A stretch of DNA of 13,046 bases from JALQUL01 sp964556425 (GCA_964556425.1 CAZKWC010000075.1:1-13046); one strand, 5' to 3'. Shown: positions 1 to 6,638, counted from the first letter of the stretch. The notes: a model not told the origin generated them from the sequence alone. Numbers and translations: made by a program.

Positions 1-53
1 CGACAGGTGGAATGCACAGAAATGAAAGATATTTATTTAAGCGAAATGAATAA
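1..53 (+). CDS. C-terminal end of a paralogue of the 272-aa uncharacterised protein
   Basis: Partial gene entering from the left edge; only the last 16 complete codons and the TAA stop (51-53) are visible. Read with ACA at 3-5 as a codon, it gives TGGMHRNERYLFKRNE. The complete gene at 9627-10445 (-) ends in TGGMHNNKRYLFEREG: 11 of 16 positions are identical and the stops align. The first 16 bases of the window are also identical to the complement of 9664-9679. This is therefore the 3' end of a second family member, in opposite orientation to the complete copy. It converges on the chaperone operon, whose last gene ends at 161. Function unknown. Frame and stop are well supported by the match; the rest of the gene is outside the window. 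Confidence 0.8.
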   Translation, partial: TGGMHRNERYLFKRNE

Positions 54-160
54 CTTTTATCATAAAAATAGTTTTGTTGACTCATATTTTTTATCTTAAA
101 AATGGGCGCAAGCTTGGTTGAAAGGTAAAGTCAAAAGACATAAAGTCCACGTACACATTA

Positions 161-2083
161 TTATTTGGACTCAAGCATTTTTAGAGTACTTAACCGTTCT
201 AGTGGGCCCATATTTTTGAAGTTGTTAATATCTAAATTTTTTGCACTTTCAAGGCTTATACAAGTAGGCCACGGGACTAACGATCTAGCCATTTTTTCGG
301 AAAAGGCATTCGGGCTTCTATTTAAAACATCTATACCCTTTTCTCTTAATAAGCCAGAATTTAATTCATACTGGCTTAACACTTGGTAAGGCTCTTTATT
401 AAGCAACATTTGTTTAGCGCTCAATTGATTGGTTTTACCACTAGACGCATTTATCGAATAAACTGAATAGTTAAAATAGTTATTAATGACCGAACTTGCT
501 AAATCATTAAAAACCTGCTTAGGGGTAGATGAGTTGATTTGTGGTGAAGTGTTATCGGAATGATTGGGGTTGTATTGCTTAAAACAGGCTTGAAAAATCG
601 GAATCATTTTAGCTAAAGCTTTTTCATCCGATGATTGATCCCAGCGCATCTCAGTTACAAAACGCTTTACTTGCTCACAATCTGCTTTGGGGTCTATCTC
701 ATAGTGCAATCCATTAGAATTAATATACACATCCTTAAAGTTTCGCATAACACTTGTTTTATTAACGGGTTCTGCAATAGGATACAAAGCTCTTGCTGCC
801 GATAAAACATTGCTTAAGCCATCTCTAGTCTCACATATTTGCGGTGCAAAATAAACAGAACATTCGTATATTTGGTTGGTTTGAAATAAAGACAAACCTT
901 GCCAATTTTTATCTATAGCATTGGCATAAATAGCATCGCACTTATTGCGTGTTTCACTCGCATGCTGGTCTTGATTACTAGGACCTCTTTTTAACCCTGT
1001 TAGCACATATGCTAAAAAAAGCACTGTTACTAACGAGACCACAGCAAACAATAAACCTTTAAAGCGGGTATTTAATTTATTAAAATGAAGCTGAAAAGTT
1101 TCCCACCAATTAAAAATAAAGAACTGCGACTTTTTTGCATCTTTCCATTTTTGAATGTGTTCAAGTGGCACACAAAAATTAATAATGTCATCGTTGTGAA
1201 TATAAAGCTTTTGGTAAAAATCCAATACTTCAGTGCTTTGCTCTAGATTTGGCGTTTGTAAAATTCGATGAAGCGCTTGTAAAAAAATCGGGCTAGATTT
1301 ATCAATTTGACCCGCAATATAACTCACATGAGCTAGTGCCTTTCCTTTACCCACCTGGTTTGATTCATCATACCAATTAAAGTGGCTGGCCAATATTTTA
1401 AGTATGGGCAAATTAAAAATTCCGAACTCTAAGCTCAGCAATTTTTCTGCTAAAAACTTTTCAAAATGTTCGGTAATTTCAAGATTTACAAATTCATCTT
1501 TTGCTAAATATTTTTTTAACAACACTAACACCAAATGATCATTAAGGCTGGCTTGATTGGCATAACTGTTTTTAACTTCTTGTACAAATGCCAGCATTAA
1601 GTCAAAGGGAATCTCTAAGTTATCTGGCTTTTGATAAAATTTTCTTTTATTATTAATTTGATCTTCAAACTCATTTTGAATATCAATTTCAACATTGGTT
1701 TGCTTATTTAAGTTAAGCTCTGAATTGAAATTAAAATCTGTGTTTTGCTCTGGCTTATCTACATTATCAGCCTCATCTTCATGATCTATTGTAGGATTGA
1801 TGGATTGCGAATTAGCAGGGGAGCTTGGGTCTGAACTAATAGTCTCGTTGTTATTATTGGAATTATTTTCTGTGTCTTGTTGATTTAACTCAACAGACTG
1901 TATATTGTTTTTAGCATAAGCCAAAGCCCATTCGTAATCTTGACGGAGCTGCAAAAACTCATCAGCTTGGGCAGATTGATCAATACTTTTTAAACGCTTA
2001 GCATAGGCTCGTTTAACGTCTTTTTCAGTTGCACTTAAGTCTACTCCTAGGCGGATGAAAAAATCGGGTATGTAATTGTTCAT
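161..2083 (-). CDS. J-domain-like membrane protein with periplasmic cysteine-rich domain (DjlB/DjlC-like)
   Basis: 640 aa, last gene of the hscC operon, 75 bp after its paralogue. Residues 5-58 resemble the J domain of the E. coli DjlB/DjlC group: a helix II containing KRAYAKRLK, then FLQLRQDYEWAL as helix III. At the place of the invariant HPD tripeptide it has DQS. Residues 60-130 are a low-complexity Asn/Ser/Asp/Glu linker. Residues 150-320 are helical and align with the same region of the neighbouring 328-aa protein. A hydrophobic segment at about 343-363 is the single membrane anchor. The ~275 residues after it contain six cysteines (382, 408, 417, 469, 500, 608), against one in the preceding 340. 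This suggests a disulfide-bonded periplasmic domain, although topology is inferred. The likely role is to recruit or activate HscC at the inner membrane. The periplasmic domain matches nothing I know. No clear ribosome binding site precedes the ATG. Confidence 0.85.
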   Translation of the reverse strand: MNNYIPDFFIRLGVDLSATEKDVKRAYAKRLKSIDQSAQADEFLQLRQDYEWALAYAKNNIQSVELNQQDTENNSNNNNETISSDPSSPANSQSINPTIDHEDEADNVDKPEQNTDFNFNSELNLNKQTNVEIDIQNEFEDQINNKRKFYQKPDNLEIPFDLMLAFVQEVKNSYANQASLNDHLVLVLLKKYLAKDEFVNLEITEHFEKFLAEKLLSLEFGIFNLPILKILASHFNWYDESNQVGKGKALAHVSYIAGQIDKSSPIFLQALHRILQTPNLEQSTEVLDFYQKLYIHNDDIINFCVPLEHIQKWKDAKKSQFFIFNWWETFQLHFNKLNTRFKGLLFAVVSLVTVLFLAYVLTGLKRGPSNQDQHASETRNKCDAIYANAIDKNWQGLSLFQTNQIYECSVYFAPQICETRDGLSNVLSAARALYPIAEPVNKTSVMRNFKDVYINSNGLHYEIDPKADCEQVKRFVTEMRWDQSSDEKALAKMIPIFQACFKQYNPNHSDNTSPQINSSTPKQVFNDLASSVINNYFNYSVYSINASSGKTNQLSAKQMLLNKEPYQVLSQYELNSGLLREKGIDVLNRSPNAFSEKMARSLVPWPTCISLESAKNLDINNFKNMGPLERLSTLKMLESK

Positions 2084-2158
2084 TTTTTTCTTTAATCTAT
2101 ATGTTTTCTAAAAGTGCAAATAATTTAAAAAATTTTTGTCTCTCTAATTTTTATATGG

Positions 2159-3145
2159 TTAAATAAAAAAAATGAAGCTAAACATCAAAAATAAAAATAA
2201 ATAGAACAGATATGCTGGATCAAACTTAATCTCTCTCATCATTAAAACAAGAATCCCGCATATATCTTTGGTTTTCACAAAAATATTTCTTTTTTCTAAA
2301 CTAATCTTCCAAAGATTTAAATGAACAGCAGGCATACAAAAATCAGCTAGATTTTGATTATTTTTTTCAAGTGCTTGATAGAACACCAAAGCTATTTGGC
2401 TATCTTTAGGATGAGGTTTTTGTGCTATTAAAGGAAAATACTTGTAGGCTGATTCATTTAAAAAACTAAGATGAAGTAATAAATTATCAATGTAATCGAC
2501 TGAATCATTATTGACTCTAATTTTTAAACTTTGATCCCAGGCAAATATTTTTTTGGCAGCTAATAAAACAATCAAATTATTATTTTGATAAATACGCTCA
2601 TATAAATTTTCAATCAAGCCACTTTCAAAAGTTACTTTTGCCTCAATATTCAATAACTCTTCTTTAGCTAAATACACTTTCAACAGCTCTTCCACGAAGA
2701 CCTGTTTTACCGAATAATTTTTGTTAATCTCTTCAAAAAGTTCTTGCTTAAATGACTGCATCAATGCAGACGATGCTTCAAGCGAAAATAAATGAGACGC
2801 TTTTACGGTGTCATTTAATTTCTCATTGATTGTCTCTTTTAATTGCTCAATTGAATGAGTTTCAGGTTCAGTCAACTCTTTGTCATTAATTACATCAGAA
2901 TCTACATTTGTCGTTTGAAGAAATATTGTTTCTCCTTGAGTGTGACCTAAAATTTGCATTCCTTTAATTTGGTCTGTCAGCTTTAAAGCCCATTCATATT
3001 CAGCTCGTAATTTTTCAAATTCAACTGCATGTATCGTTTTGTTAATTGTCTTTAAACGCCTTGCGTAGGCTCTTTTTATCTCTTTCTCGTTTGCATTTAA
3101 ATTAAGACCAAGATGTTGGAAATAATAATTTTCTTCATTATTCAT
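2159..3145 (-). CDS. Tail-anchored J-domain-like protein (DjlB/DjlC-like)
   Basis: 328 aa, middle gene of the operon, 74 bp after hscC. Residues 7-58 form a J-like domain with KRAYARRLK and FEKLRAEYEWAL, the signature also seen in the downstream 640-aa protein. The HPD position reads NKT. Residues 150-290 are helical and align with the paralogue (for example VYLAKEELLNIE against KYLAKDEFVNLE). The last ~20 residues (308-328) are almost entirely hydrophobic, so the protein should be tail-anchored with its J-like domain in the cytoplasm. E. coli DjlB and DjlC also carry a membrane segment near the C-terminus. By family analogy it should be a partner of HscC, but loss of HPD makes normal ATPase stimulation doubtful. 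The two J-like genes probably arose by tandem duplication. No clear Shine-Dalgarno sequence is visible. Confidence 0.85.
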   Translation of the reverse strand: MNNEENYYFQHLGLNLNANEKEIKRAYARRLKTINKTIHAVEFEKLRAEYEWALKLTDQIKGMQILGHTQGETIFLQTTNVDSDVINDKELTEPETHSIEQLKETINEKLNDTVKASHLFSLEASSALMQSFKQELFEEINKNYSVKQVFVEELLKVYLAKEELLNIEAKVTFESGLIENLYERIYQNNNLIVLLAAKKIFAWDQSLKIRVNNDSVDYIDNLLLHLSFLNESAYKYFPLIAQKPHPKDSQIALVFYQALEKNNQNLADFCMPAVHLNLWKISLEKRNIFVKTKDICGILVLMMREIKFDPAYLFYLFLFLMFSFIFFI

Positions 3146-3219
3146 AAAATATATTTAACTTTACTGGTGTAAACAAATTTCCCATAGACTTCTTTCATTT
3201 AGTTTTTCGCCCTAGTAAC

Positions 3220-5016
3220 CTAATTGATATAACTATCGTTTTCAATTTGGTCTAAAAATTGCTCTAGCTTTTTTTGTATTTTGGTAATGTTAGAGGGGTC
3301 TTGTTTTTCTAAGGTTATTTCGTATTCATTAATCAGTAAAGAAAGATGGTCTCTAATGTGGCCTTGCAACTGACTATAAATTCGCTCGGCTCGGCTCATT
3401 AGAGCTCTGGCTTGCATTTTTTCACGAGGGTGAATTTTTAAATCGGCTAAATTTTTTAATCTATCTGCAATTTCTTGTTCTGATAGACGTTCGGCACTAC
3501 TTTGAATTACCAACACTTTAGGTTCTGCTACTTTCATGCCATTTTTTTTAGGTGTGACCTCTACTTCAAGTAAGCCATTCACATCATAAGTAAAACGCAC
3601 ATCGGTGACGACTTCGCCCAAAGCACCATTGGGCAGTGGAACATCAAAGCTGCCTAATATAATATTGTCTTGAACTTTACGGGCTTCACCTTGGTACACA
3701 TTAAAGCGAATACTTTTTTGCTCTTCATATATAGGTCCATAGGTTTCGACTCGGCTGGTAGGAATGACAGTATTTCGCTCTATGACAATAGACATTAAGC
3801 CTCTAATAATTGAGCCATCTTGAGCATTGGATGCAGTTTCAATTCCTAGACTGTAGGGGCATACATCGGTCATGACTCTTTCACTTAAAGCCTCATCTTT
3901 TTGAATTAGCCCCGCTTGCACTGCTGCACCTCTGGCAACTACCTCATCGGGGTTAAGGGCAATTTCAGGAAAGCGACCAAACATTTTAGTGGCTAGTTTT
4001 CTGACCTCATCCATGCGGGTGCTACCACCTGCCAACACTATAGAGTCAAGGTCTGCAGTGCGCAAACTGGCATCTCGCATGGCACGCTCTACAGGAGTGC
4101 GTAAACGCTGCAAAATAGGCGCAATGGCCTCTTTAAATAATTCTAGGCTAAGGTCGAGTTGATAAGTTTTAGGCTCTTGGGCATTTTCGGTGTATTGCAG
4201 CTGCATTACAAAATTAGTCTTGCTGTTCAATGCACGTTTAGCCGTTTCTGCCATTGCTAATAACTTGGCTTTGATTTGTGGGTTAGCCATAGCCGAGCTA
4301 GGCAAGCTAGTCTTTTGGACAAATAATTTGAGCAAAGCATTATCAATGTCATCGCCGCCTAATTGATTATCGCCAGCGGTGGATTTCACCTCCATGACGC
4401 CTTCAAACAACTCGAGAATAGACACATCAAAAGTACCACCGCCAAAGTCAAAAACTAAAAATTGGGTTTCTTCTTGGTTTTGATGCAAACCATAAGCCAA
4501 AGCAGCTGCGGTGGGTTCGTTAAGTAAATGGATTTTTTCAAAGCCAGCAATCATCCCTGCATTACGAGTGGCTTGGCGTTGAGCATCAGAAAAATAGGCT
4601 GGCACTGTAATAACAGCCTCTTGGAACTCAAAAGACAGCTCGTGCTGCTGAAGAAAATAATGCTCTGCATCTTGTTTTAAAGATTTTAAAACCAGGGCCG
4701 ATAACTCTTCGGGGCGAAAGCTTTTATCTTGTATTTTTTCGAGGCGATTACTGCCCATAAAACGTTTAAAGCTAGCCACCGAATGCATAGGATGAGTTTG
4801 CACCCTGTCTTTGGCAGCCTGCCCTACTAAAATACTGCCATCTTCATCAATACTGATGGCTGAAGGAGTTAAAAAACTGCCCAGCACATTAGGAATAAGT
4901 ATGGACTGGCCGTTAAACCAAACCGCCACCAAACTATTGGTTGTACCTAAATCAATGCCTAATATTGGCGTATTATTAAGACCTAATGTTGAATAAGAAG
5001 AGTTTTTTTCAGACAT
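3220..5016 (-). CDS. hscC: HscC-type Hsp70 chaperone
   Basis: 598 aa, first gene of a three-gene operon with two J-like proteins. The Hsp70 nucleotide-binding domain is complete: phosphate-1 loop IDLGTTNS (21-28), phosphate-2 motif FDFGGGTFDVSIL (189-201), adenosine motif IVLAGGSTRMDEV (326-338). The substrate-binding domain follows from about 384 (TDVCPYSLGIE). Several stretches are HscC-like rather than DnaK-like, notably the N-terminal TTNSLVAVW, CPYSLGIE, IERNTVIPTSRVETY and FNVYQGE. The hydrophobic VLLL-type interdomain linker of DnaK is absent. The lid is short and the acidic DnaK tail is missing, giving 598 residues against about 638 for DnaK and 556 for E. coli HscC. Its ~18-residue N-terminal extension before ILGIDLG is not needed for the fold, so a later start cannot be excluded. 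HscC is a specialised, non-housekeeping Hsp70; its clients are poorly known. The neighbouring membrane J-like proteins suggest action at the inner membrane. Confidence 0.95.
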   Translation of the reverse strand: MSEKNSSYSTLGLNNTPILGIDLGTTNSLVAVWFNGQSILIPNVLGSFLTPSAISIDEDGSILVGQAAKDRVQTHPMHSVASFKRFMGSNRLEKIQDKSFRPEELSALVLKSLKQDAEHYFLQQHELSFEFQEAVITVPAYFSDAQRQATRNAGMIAGFEKIHLLNEPTAAALAYGLHQNQEETQFLVFDFGGGTFDVSILELFEGVMEVKSTAGDNQLGGDDIDNALLKLFVQKTSLPSSAMANPQIKAKLLAMAETAKRALNSKTNFVMQLQYTENAQEPKTYQLDLSLELFKEAIAPILQRLRTPVERAMRDASLRTADLDSIVLAGGSTRMDEVRKLATKMFGRFPEIALNPDEVVARGAAVQAGLIQKDEALSERVMTDVCPYSLGIETASNAQDGSIIRGLMSIVIERNTVIPTSRVETYGPIYEEQKSIRFNVYQGEARKVQDNIILGSFDVPLPNGALGEVVTDVRFTYDVNGLLEVEVTPKKNGMKVAEPKVLVIQSSAERLSEQEIADRLKNLADLKIHPREKMQARALMSRAERIYSQLQGHIRDHLSLLINEYEITLEKQDPSNITKIQKKLEQFLDQIENDSYIN

Positions 5017-5066
5017 AAATATTATTACTAATTGCAGTTTAAATTAAATCAATTTACCAAATATTG

Positions 5067-5072
5067 ATTATA
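5067..5072 (-). promoter_or_regulatory. Candidate -10 box of the hscC operon
   Basis: On the minus strand these bases read TATAAT, a perfect sigma-70 -10 hexamer about 50 bp upstream of the hscC start. No good -35 box lies 16-18 bp upstream (the region is T-rich). I see no sigma-32 heat-shock promoter (CTTGAA followed by a CCCCAT-type -10) in this orientation, so the operon may not be heat-induced. Confidence 0.35.
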
Positions 5073-5169
5073 GGTAGTAAACAAAAAATTAACTTGAAAA
5101 AATACTCATTTCCTAATAAAAAATAAAGAAGAGTGTTGCCCTCTTTAGTAAGAAGCTGTGGACGCTGCA

Positions 5170-5246
5170 TTTACCACCCTCCTGCCAATGGTGAACTAAG
5201 AGGGCTGCTTTCACCTCCCCCCTGCCAAGGGGGACCGAGGGGGTAA
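5170..5246. repeat. Two tandem copies of a 39-bp intergenic repeat unit
   Basis: Copy A (5170-5207) and copy B (5209-5246) share the layout TTTaCCaCC, C-rich tract, CTGCCAA, then G-rich tract. Copy B forms a short hairpin, CCCCC-TGCCAA-GGGGG (5218-5233); in copy A the arms have drifted. A third relative lies at 6293-6335, on the other side of the lysine-rich protein gene. The type resembles the C/G-tract hairpin repeats scattered in many bacterial genomes, which are often mis-annotated as small proteins. The pairing and period are visible; genome-wide copy number is unknown. Confidence 0.65.
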
Positions 5247-5361
5247 ACCCTAATCTCCAATACCCACTCTTATTATTTGCACTGGCATAAAGCAAGCATC
5301 CAATAACTTTAAACTTTAAAAAAAAACTATAGTCAATGTCTTGTTAGTTAAGAAACTATTT

Positions 5362-5390
5362 TTGACTTTTAAAGTAATTGTAGTTTTGAT
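5362..5390 (+). promoter_or_regulatory. Candidate promoter for the lysine-rich exported protein
   Basis: TTGACT (5362-5367) and TTTGAT (5385-5390) are separated by 17 bp. The -35 matches the consensus at 5 of 6 positions and the -10 at 4 of 6. The -10 lies about 16 bp upstream of the ATG, implying a very short leader. Confidence 0.35.
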
Positions 5391-5406
5391 TTTTGAGCGA
5401 TAGGAC

Positions 5407-6081
5407 ATGAAAAAATTAATTCAAATAATGTGTTTAGTGGCCTTAGGATTTGTCTTACCTTATGCTTATGGTACGCAAACTAACCCTGAAAAAAACGCTA
5501 AAAAAGAACAGCAAACAAAGGTGAAAAAATCTGATACCAAGTCAAACAAAACGAATACAACCAACACAAAAACTAAAGACAAAGACAAAAATAAAGATAA
5601 AGATAAAACTTCAGTAGAATCCAAAAAAAAGAAGGAGAAAAACAATAAAGAATCAGACAAGTTACTAAGTAGTTCCAAAGCTAATTCAAAGAATGAAAAC
5701 CCAAAAAATCGTAGTAAAACCTTAGCCAATAAAAATAATTTAGATGCGTATCCTGCAAAAATTATTGGTATGTATGCTAGTGGTACCAACCAAAATGCCT
5801 GCCTACCTGTATTAGCTGTGTATAAAAAAACCAAGCAATGGCCAAGCTTGCAAATTAGTAGGCAACAAATTACTAACCGTGCTGAAAAACTAAGCTGTAG
5901 ACCAGAAAAAATAAAAGCCATGGATGGCAATTTTTATGTAGCTGAAAATTGTAGTAATGAAAAAAGCAGTAGCAAAGATAGACATTTAATCTATATTAAA
6001 AATAATGACACCCTGAGAATTAATTCCGATAGCAAAAGTCAAGTTTACGTAGAGTGCAATGTGAAACTTGCGAGCAATTGA
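5407..6081 (+). CDS. Exported lysine-rich protein of unknown function
   Basis: 224 aa. Residues 1-22 are a Sec signal peptide: MKK, a hydrophobic core, and probable cleavage after AYG. Cys9 is inside the core and not in a lipobox, so a lipoprotein is unlikely. Residues 25-112 are a highly charged low-complexity region rich in Lys, Asn, Asp, Thr and Ser, including KDKDKNKDKDK and a KKKK run. Residues 113-224 look like a small folded domain with four cysteines (132, 164, 182, 217), enough for two disulfides in an oxidising compartment. I do not recognise the domain. The gene stands alone, divergent from hscC. Its stop codon TGA (6079-6081) falls inside the conserved end of a transposon-derived element, so the original C-terminus may have been altered. 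The Lys-rich part could contact a negatively charged surface such as lipopolysaccharide or nucleic acid, but this is only a guess. Confidence 0.8.
   Translation: MKKLIQIMCLVALGFVLPYAYGTQTNPEKNAKKEQQTKVKKSDTKSNKTNTTNTKTKDKDKNKDKDKTSVESKKKKEKNNKESDKLLSSSKANSKNENPKNRSKTLANKNNLDAYPAKIIGMYASGTNQNACLPVLAVYKKTKQWPSLQISRQQITNRAEKLSCRPEKIKAMDGNFYVAENCSNEKSSSKDRHLIYIKNNDTLRINSDSKSQVYVECNVKLASN
5575..5604 (+). repeat. Imperfect hexanucleotide repeat inside the lysine-rich gene
   Basis: Five consecutive hexamers, AAAGAC twice, AAAAAT, then AAAGAT twice, encode Lys-Asp or Lys-Asn pairs. As in-frame units they could vary in number without a frameshift. An A8 tract at 5623-5630 a little further on could instead allow frameshift slippage. 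Confidence 0.6.
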
Positions 6082-6245
6082 CATCCTCTCCGCCGTAAAC
6101 AACAGGGATTCCTGCTGCGCTACTAATGACAATGATGTTCGCTTATAGCAGTCATTCGTCAGTACATGTAACAGCTACAATCCATTGGACAGCTTTGCAG
6201 TCCAATGCTTACATTCCCGCCCTGTAGGGCGAGGTTTTATGCGCC
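6078..6245 (-). mobile_element. Non-autonomous IS200/IS605-derived element (no transposase)
   Basis: One end reads TTGACATCCTCTCCGCC, followed by a GGGATTCCTG hairpin; the other contains CCCGCCCTGTAGGGCG followed by GGTTTTATGCGCC. These match my memory of the terminal signatures of IS1341/IS605-type (TnpB-bearing) elements, with the right end at the left and the element on the minus strand. Internal structure includes an 8-bp perfect stem (CATTGGAC/GTCCAATG, 6183-6207) and a 6-bp stem (6218-6231). At about 170 bp there is no room for TnpA or TnpB and no open frame, so it is a MITE- or PATE-like derivative mobilised in trans, or a deletion remnant. It overlaps the stop codon of the gene at 5407-6081. 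Exact boundaries are uncertain because IS200/IS605 insertion makes no target duplication. Confidence 0.65.
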
Positions 6246-6292
6246 AGCCGATAAAAATTAACTCACTTCAATTAATTGCAATTAAAGGACTT

Positions 6293-6335
6293 TTTACCAC
6301 CCTAGTGCCATTAGGTGACATTAGGGCTGGGTAAC
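6293..6335. repeat. Third copy of the intergenic repeat
   Basis: TTTACCACCCTAGTGCCATT followed by AGGTGACATTAGGGCTGG matches copy A at 5170-5207 (TTTACCACCCTCCTGCCAAT, GGTGA, AGGGCTG) in the same orientation. Copies of one repeat family thus sit on both sides of the lysine-rich gene and the IS-derived element. Confidence 0.6.
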
Positions 6336-6370
6336 ATACCGCCCTGAACCGATAAATGAACCTACGATTG

Positions 6371-6396
6371 ATGAACAACATTGATTCATTGTTCAT
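6371..6396 (+). terminator. Candidate weak terminator hairpin
   Basis: Perfect 8-bp inverted repeat ATGAACAA/TTGTTCAT around a 10-base loop, followed by a T-rich stretch (TTTTGATTTT). The stem is A/T-rich, so termination would be weak. It could end transcripts of the lysine-rich gene or simply be a palindrome. Confidence 0.35.
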
Positions 6397-6402
6397 TTTT
6401 GA

Positions 6403-6430
6403 TTTTAACTGTATAAAAATATAGTTAAAA
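6403..6430. promoter_or_regulatory. 28-bp AT-rich palindrome upstream of secreted remnant
   Basis: Arms at 6403-6414 and 6419-6430 pair over 12 positions with one G-T wobble, around an AAAA loop. The sequence contains TATAAA, so it may combine a promoter -10 region with an operator. It lies about 33 bp before the TTG start of the 37-codon frame. A T-rich tract follows, so a terminator is an alternative. Confidence 0.4.
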
Positions 6431-6462
6431 GTTCTTTTTATGTTTTATTTGGAAGTATTCAA

Positions 6463-6576
6463 TTGAGAAAATTAATTTTTATAGTCTCTATGGGATTAGC
6501 GAGCGTTTCAGTACAGGCACAAACTTATGTAGAGGGTCATTTTCGTAGCGATGGCTCATTTTTTAGCCTAAAATGA
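6463..6576 (+). pseudogene. Truncated secreted-protein gene (37 codons)
   Basis: A TTG start, preceded 7 bases upstream by GGAAG, opens a frame beginning with a clear signal peptide (RKLIFIVSMGLASVSVQAQ, probable cleavage after VQA). Mature residues TYVEGHFRSDGSF follow and the frame stops after FSLK. The GHFRSDGS stretch recalls small exported proteins built on YRSDG-type motifs, which are normally longer, so this looks like the 5' end of a gene whose remainder has been lost or replaced. The start, RBS and signal peptide still look functional, and a genuine 37-residue secreted peptide cannot be excluded. I found no continuation in another frame before 6644. Confidence 0.5.
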
Positions 6577-6587
6577 TAATGTGAGCC

Positions 6588-6638
6588 CCAATTGAAATAC
6601 GCATTACGGCTCTTTCATACGCTTTAAAAATCAATTGG
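6588..6638. promoter_or_regulatory. Inverted repeat flanking the leader of the fusion helicase gene
   Basis: CCAATTGA (6588-6595) and TCAATTGG (6631-6638) are perfect inverted 8-mers 35 bases apart; the second ends 5 bases before the ATG at 6644. The core CAATTG also occurs at 6460-6465. This could be a paired operator for an accessory gene, but CAATTG is easily met by chance in AT-rich DNA. No convincing -10/-35 pair or strong Shine-Dalgarno is visible here. Confidence 0.3.

Larger units (their letters stand above)
5017..5406. other. Divergent intergenic region, hscC to lysine-rich protein gene
   Basis: 390 bp without a convincing gene. It holds a probable hscC -10 box, two tandem copies of a 39-bp repeat unit, and a possible promoter for the rightward gene. 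A 60-codon open frame on the minus strand (5113-5295) runs through the repeats and is judged non-coding. Confidence 0.6.

Noticed and set aside
1..99. Plus-strand open frame from base 1 to TAA at 97-99
   Set aside because: The overlapping frame ending at 51-53 reproduces the C-terminus of the 272-aa protein, so that is the coding frame and this one is its shadow.
144..171. AGTCCA/TGGACT inverted repeat at the 3' end of the operon as a terminator
   Set aside because: Only 6 bp with a 16-base loop and including the stop codon region; no proper T-tract follows on the minus strand.
5073..5110. Sigma-32 heat-shock promoter suggested by CTTGAA near 5093
   Set aside because: CTTGAA is on the plus strand, pointing away from hscC, and no CCCCAT-type -10 follows.
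5170..5246. CRISPR-like array
   Set aside because: Only two imperfect adjacent copies with a 1-base separation and no spacers; no cas genes in the window.
5113..5295. 60-codon minus-strand frame with GFTPSVPLGRG-type residues
   Set aside because: It is a translation of the C/G-tract intergenic repeats (5170-5246), has no ribosome binding site, and its residues simply follow the repeat units.
5466..5930. 154-codon minus-strand frame opposite the lysine-rich gene
   Set aside because: Leu/Phe/Ser-rich product is the antisense image of Lys/Asn/Asp codons. The plus strand has a start, signal peptide and promoter; the minus frame has none.
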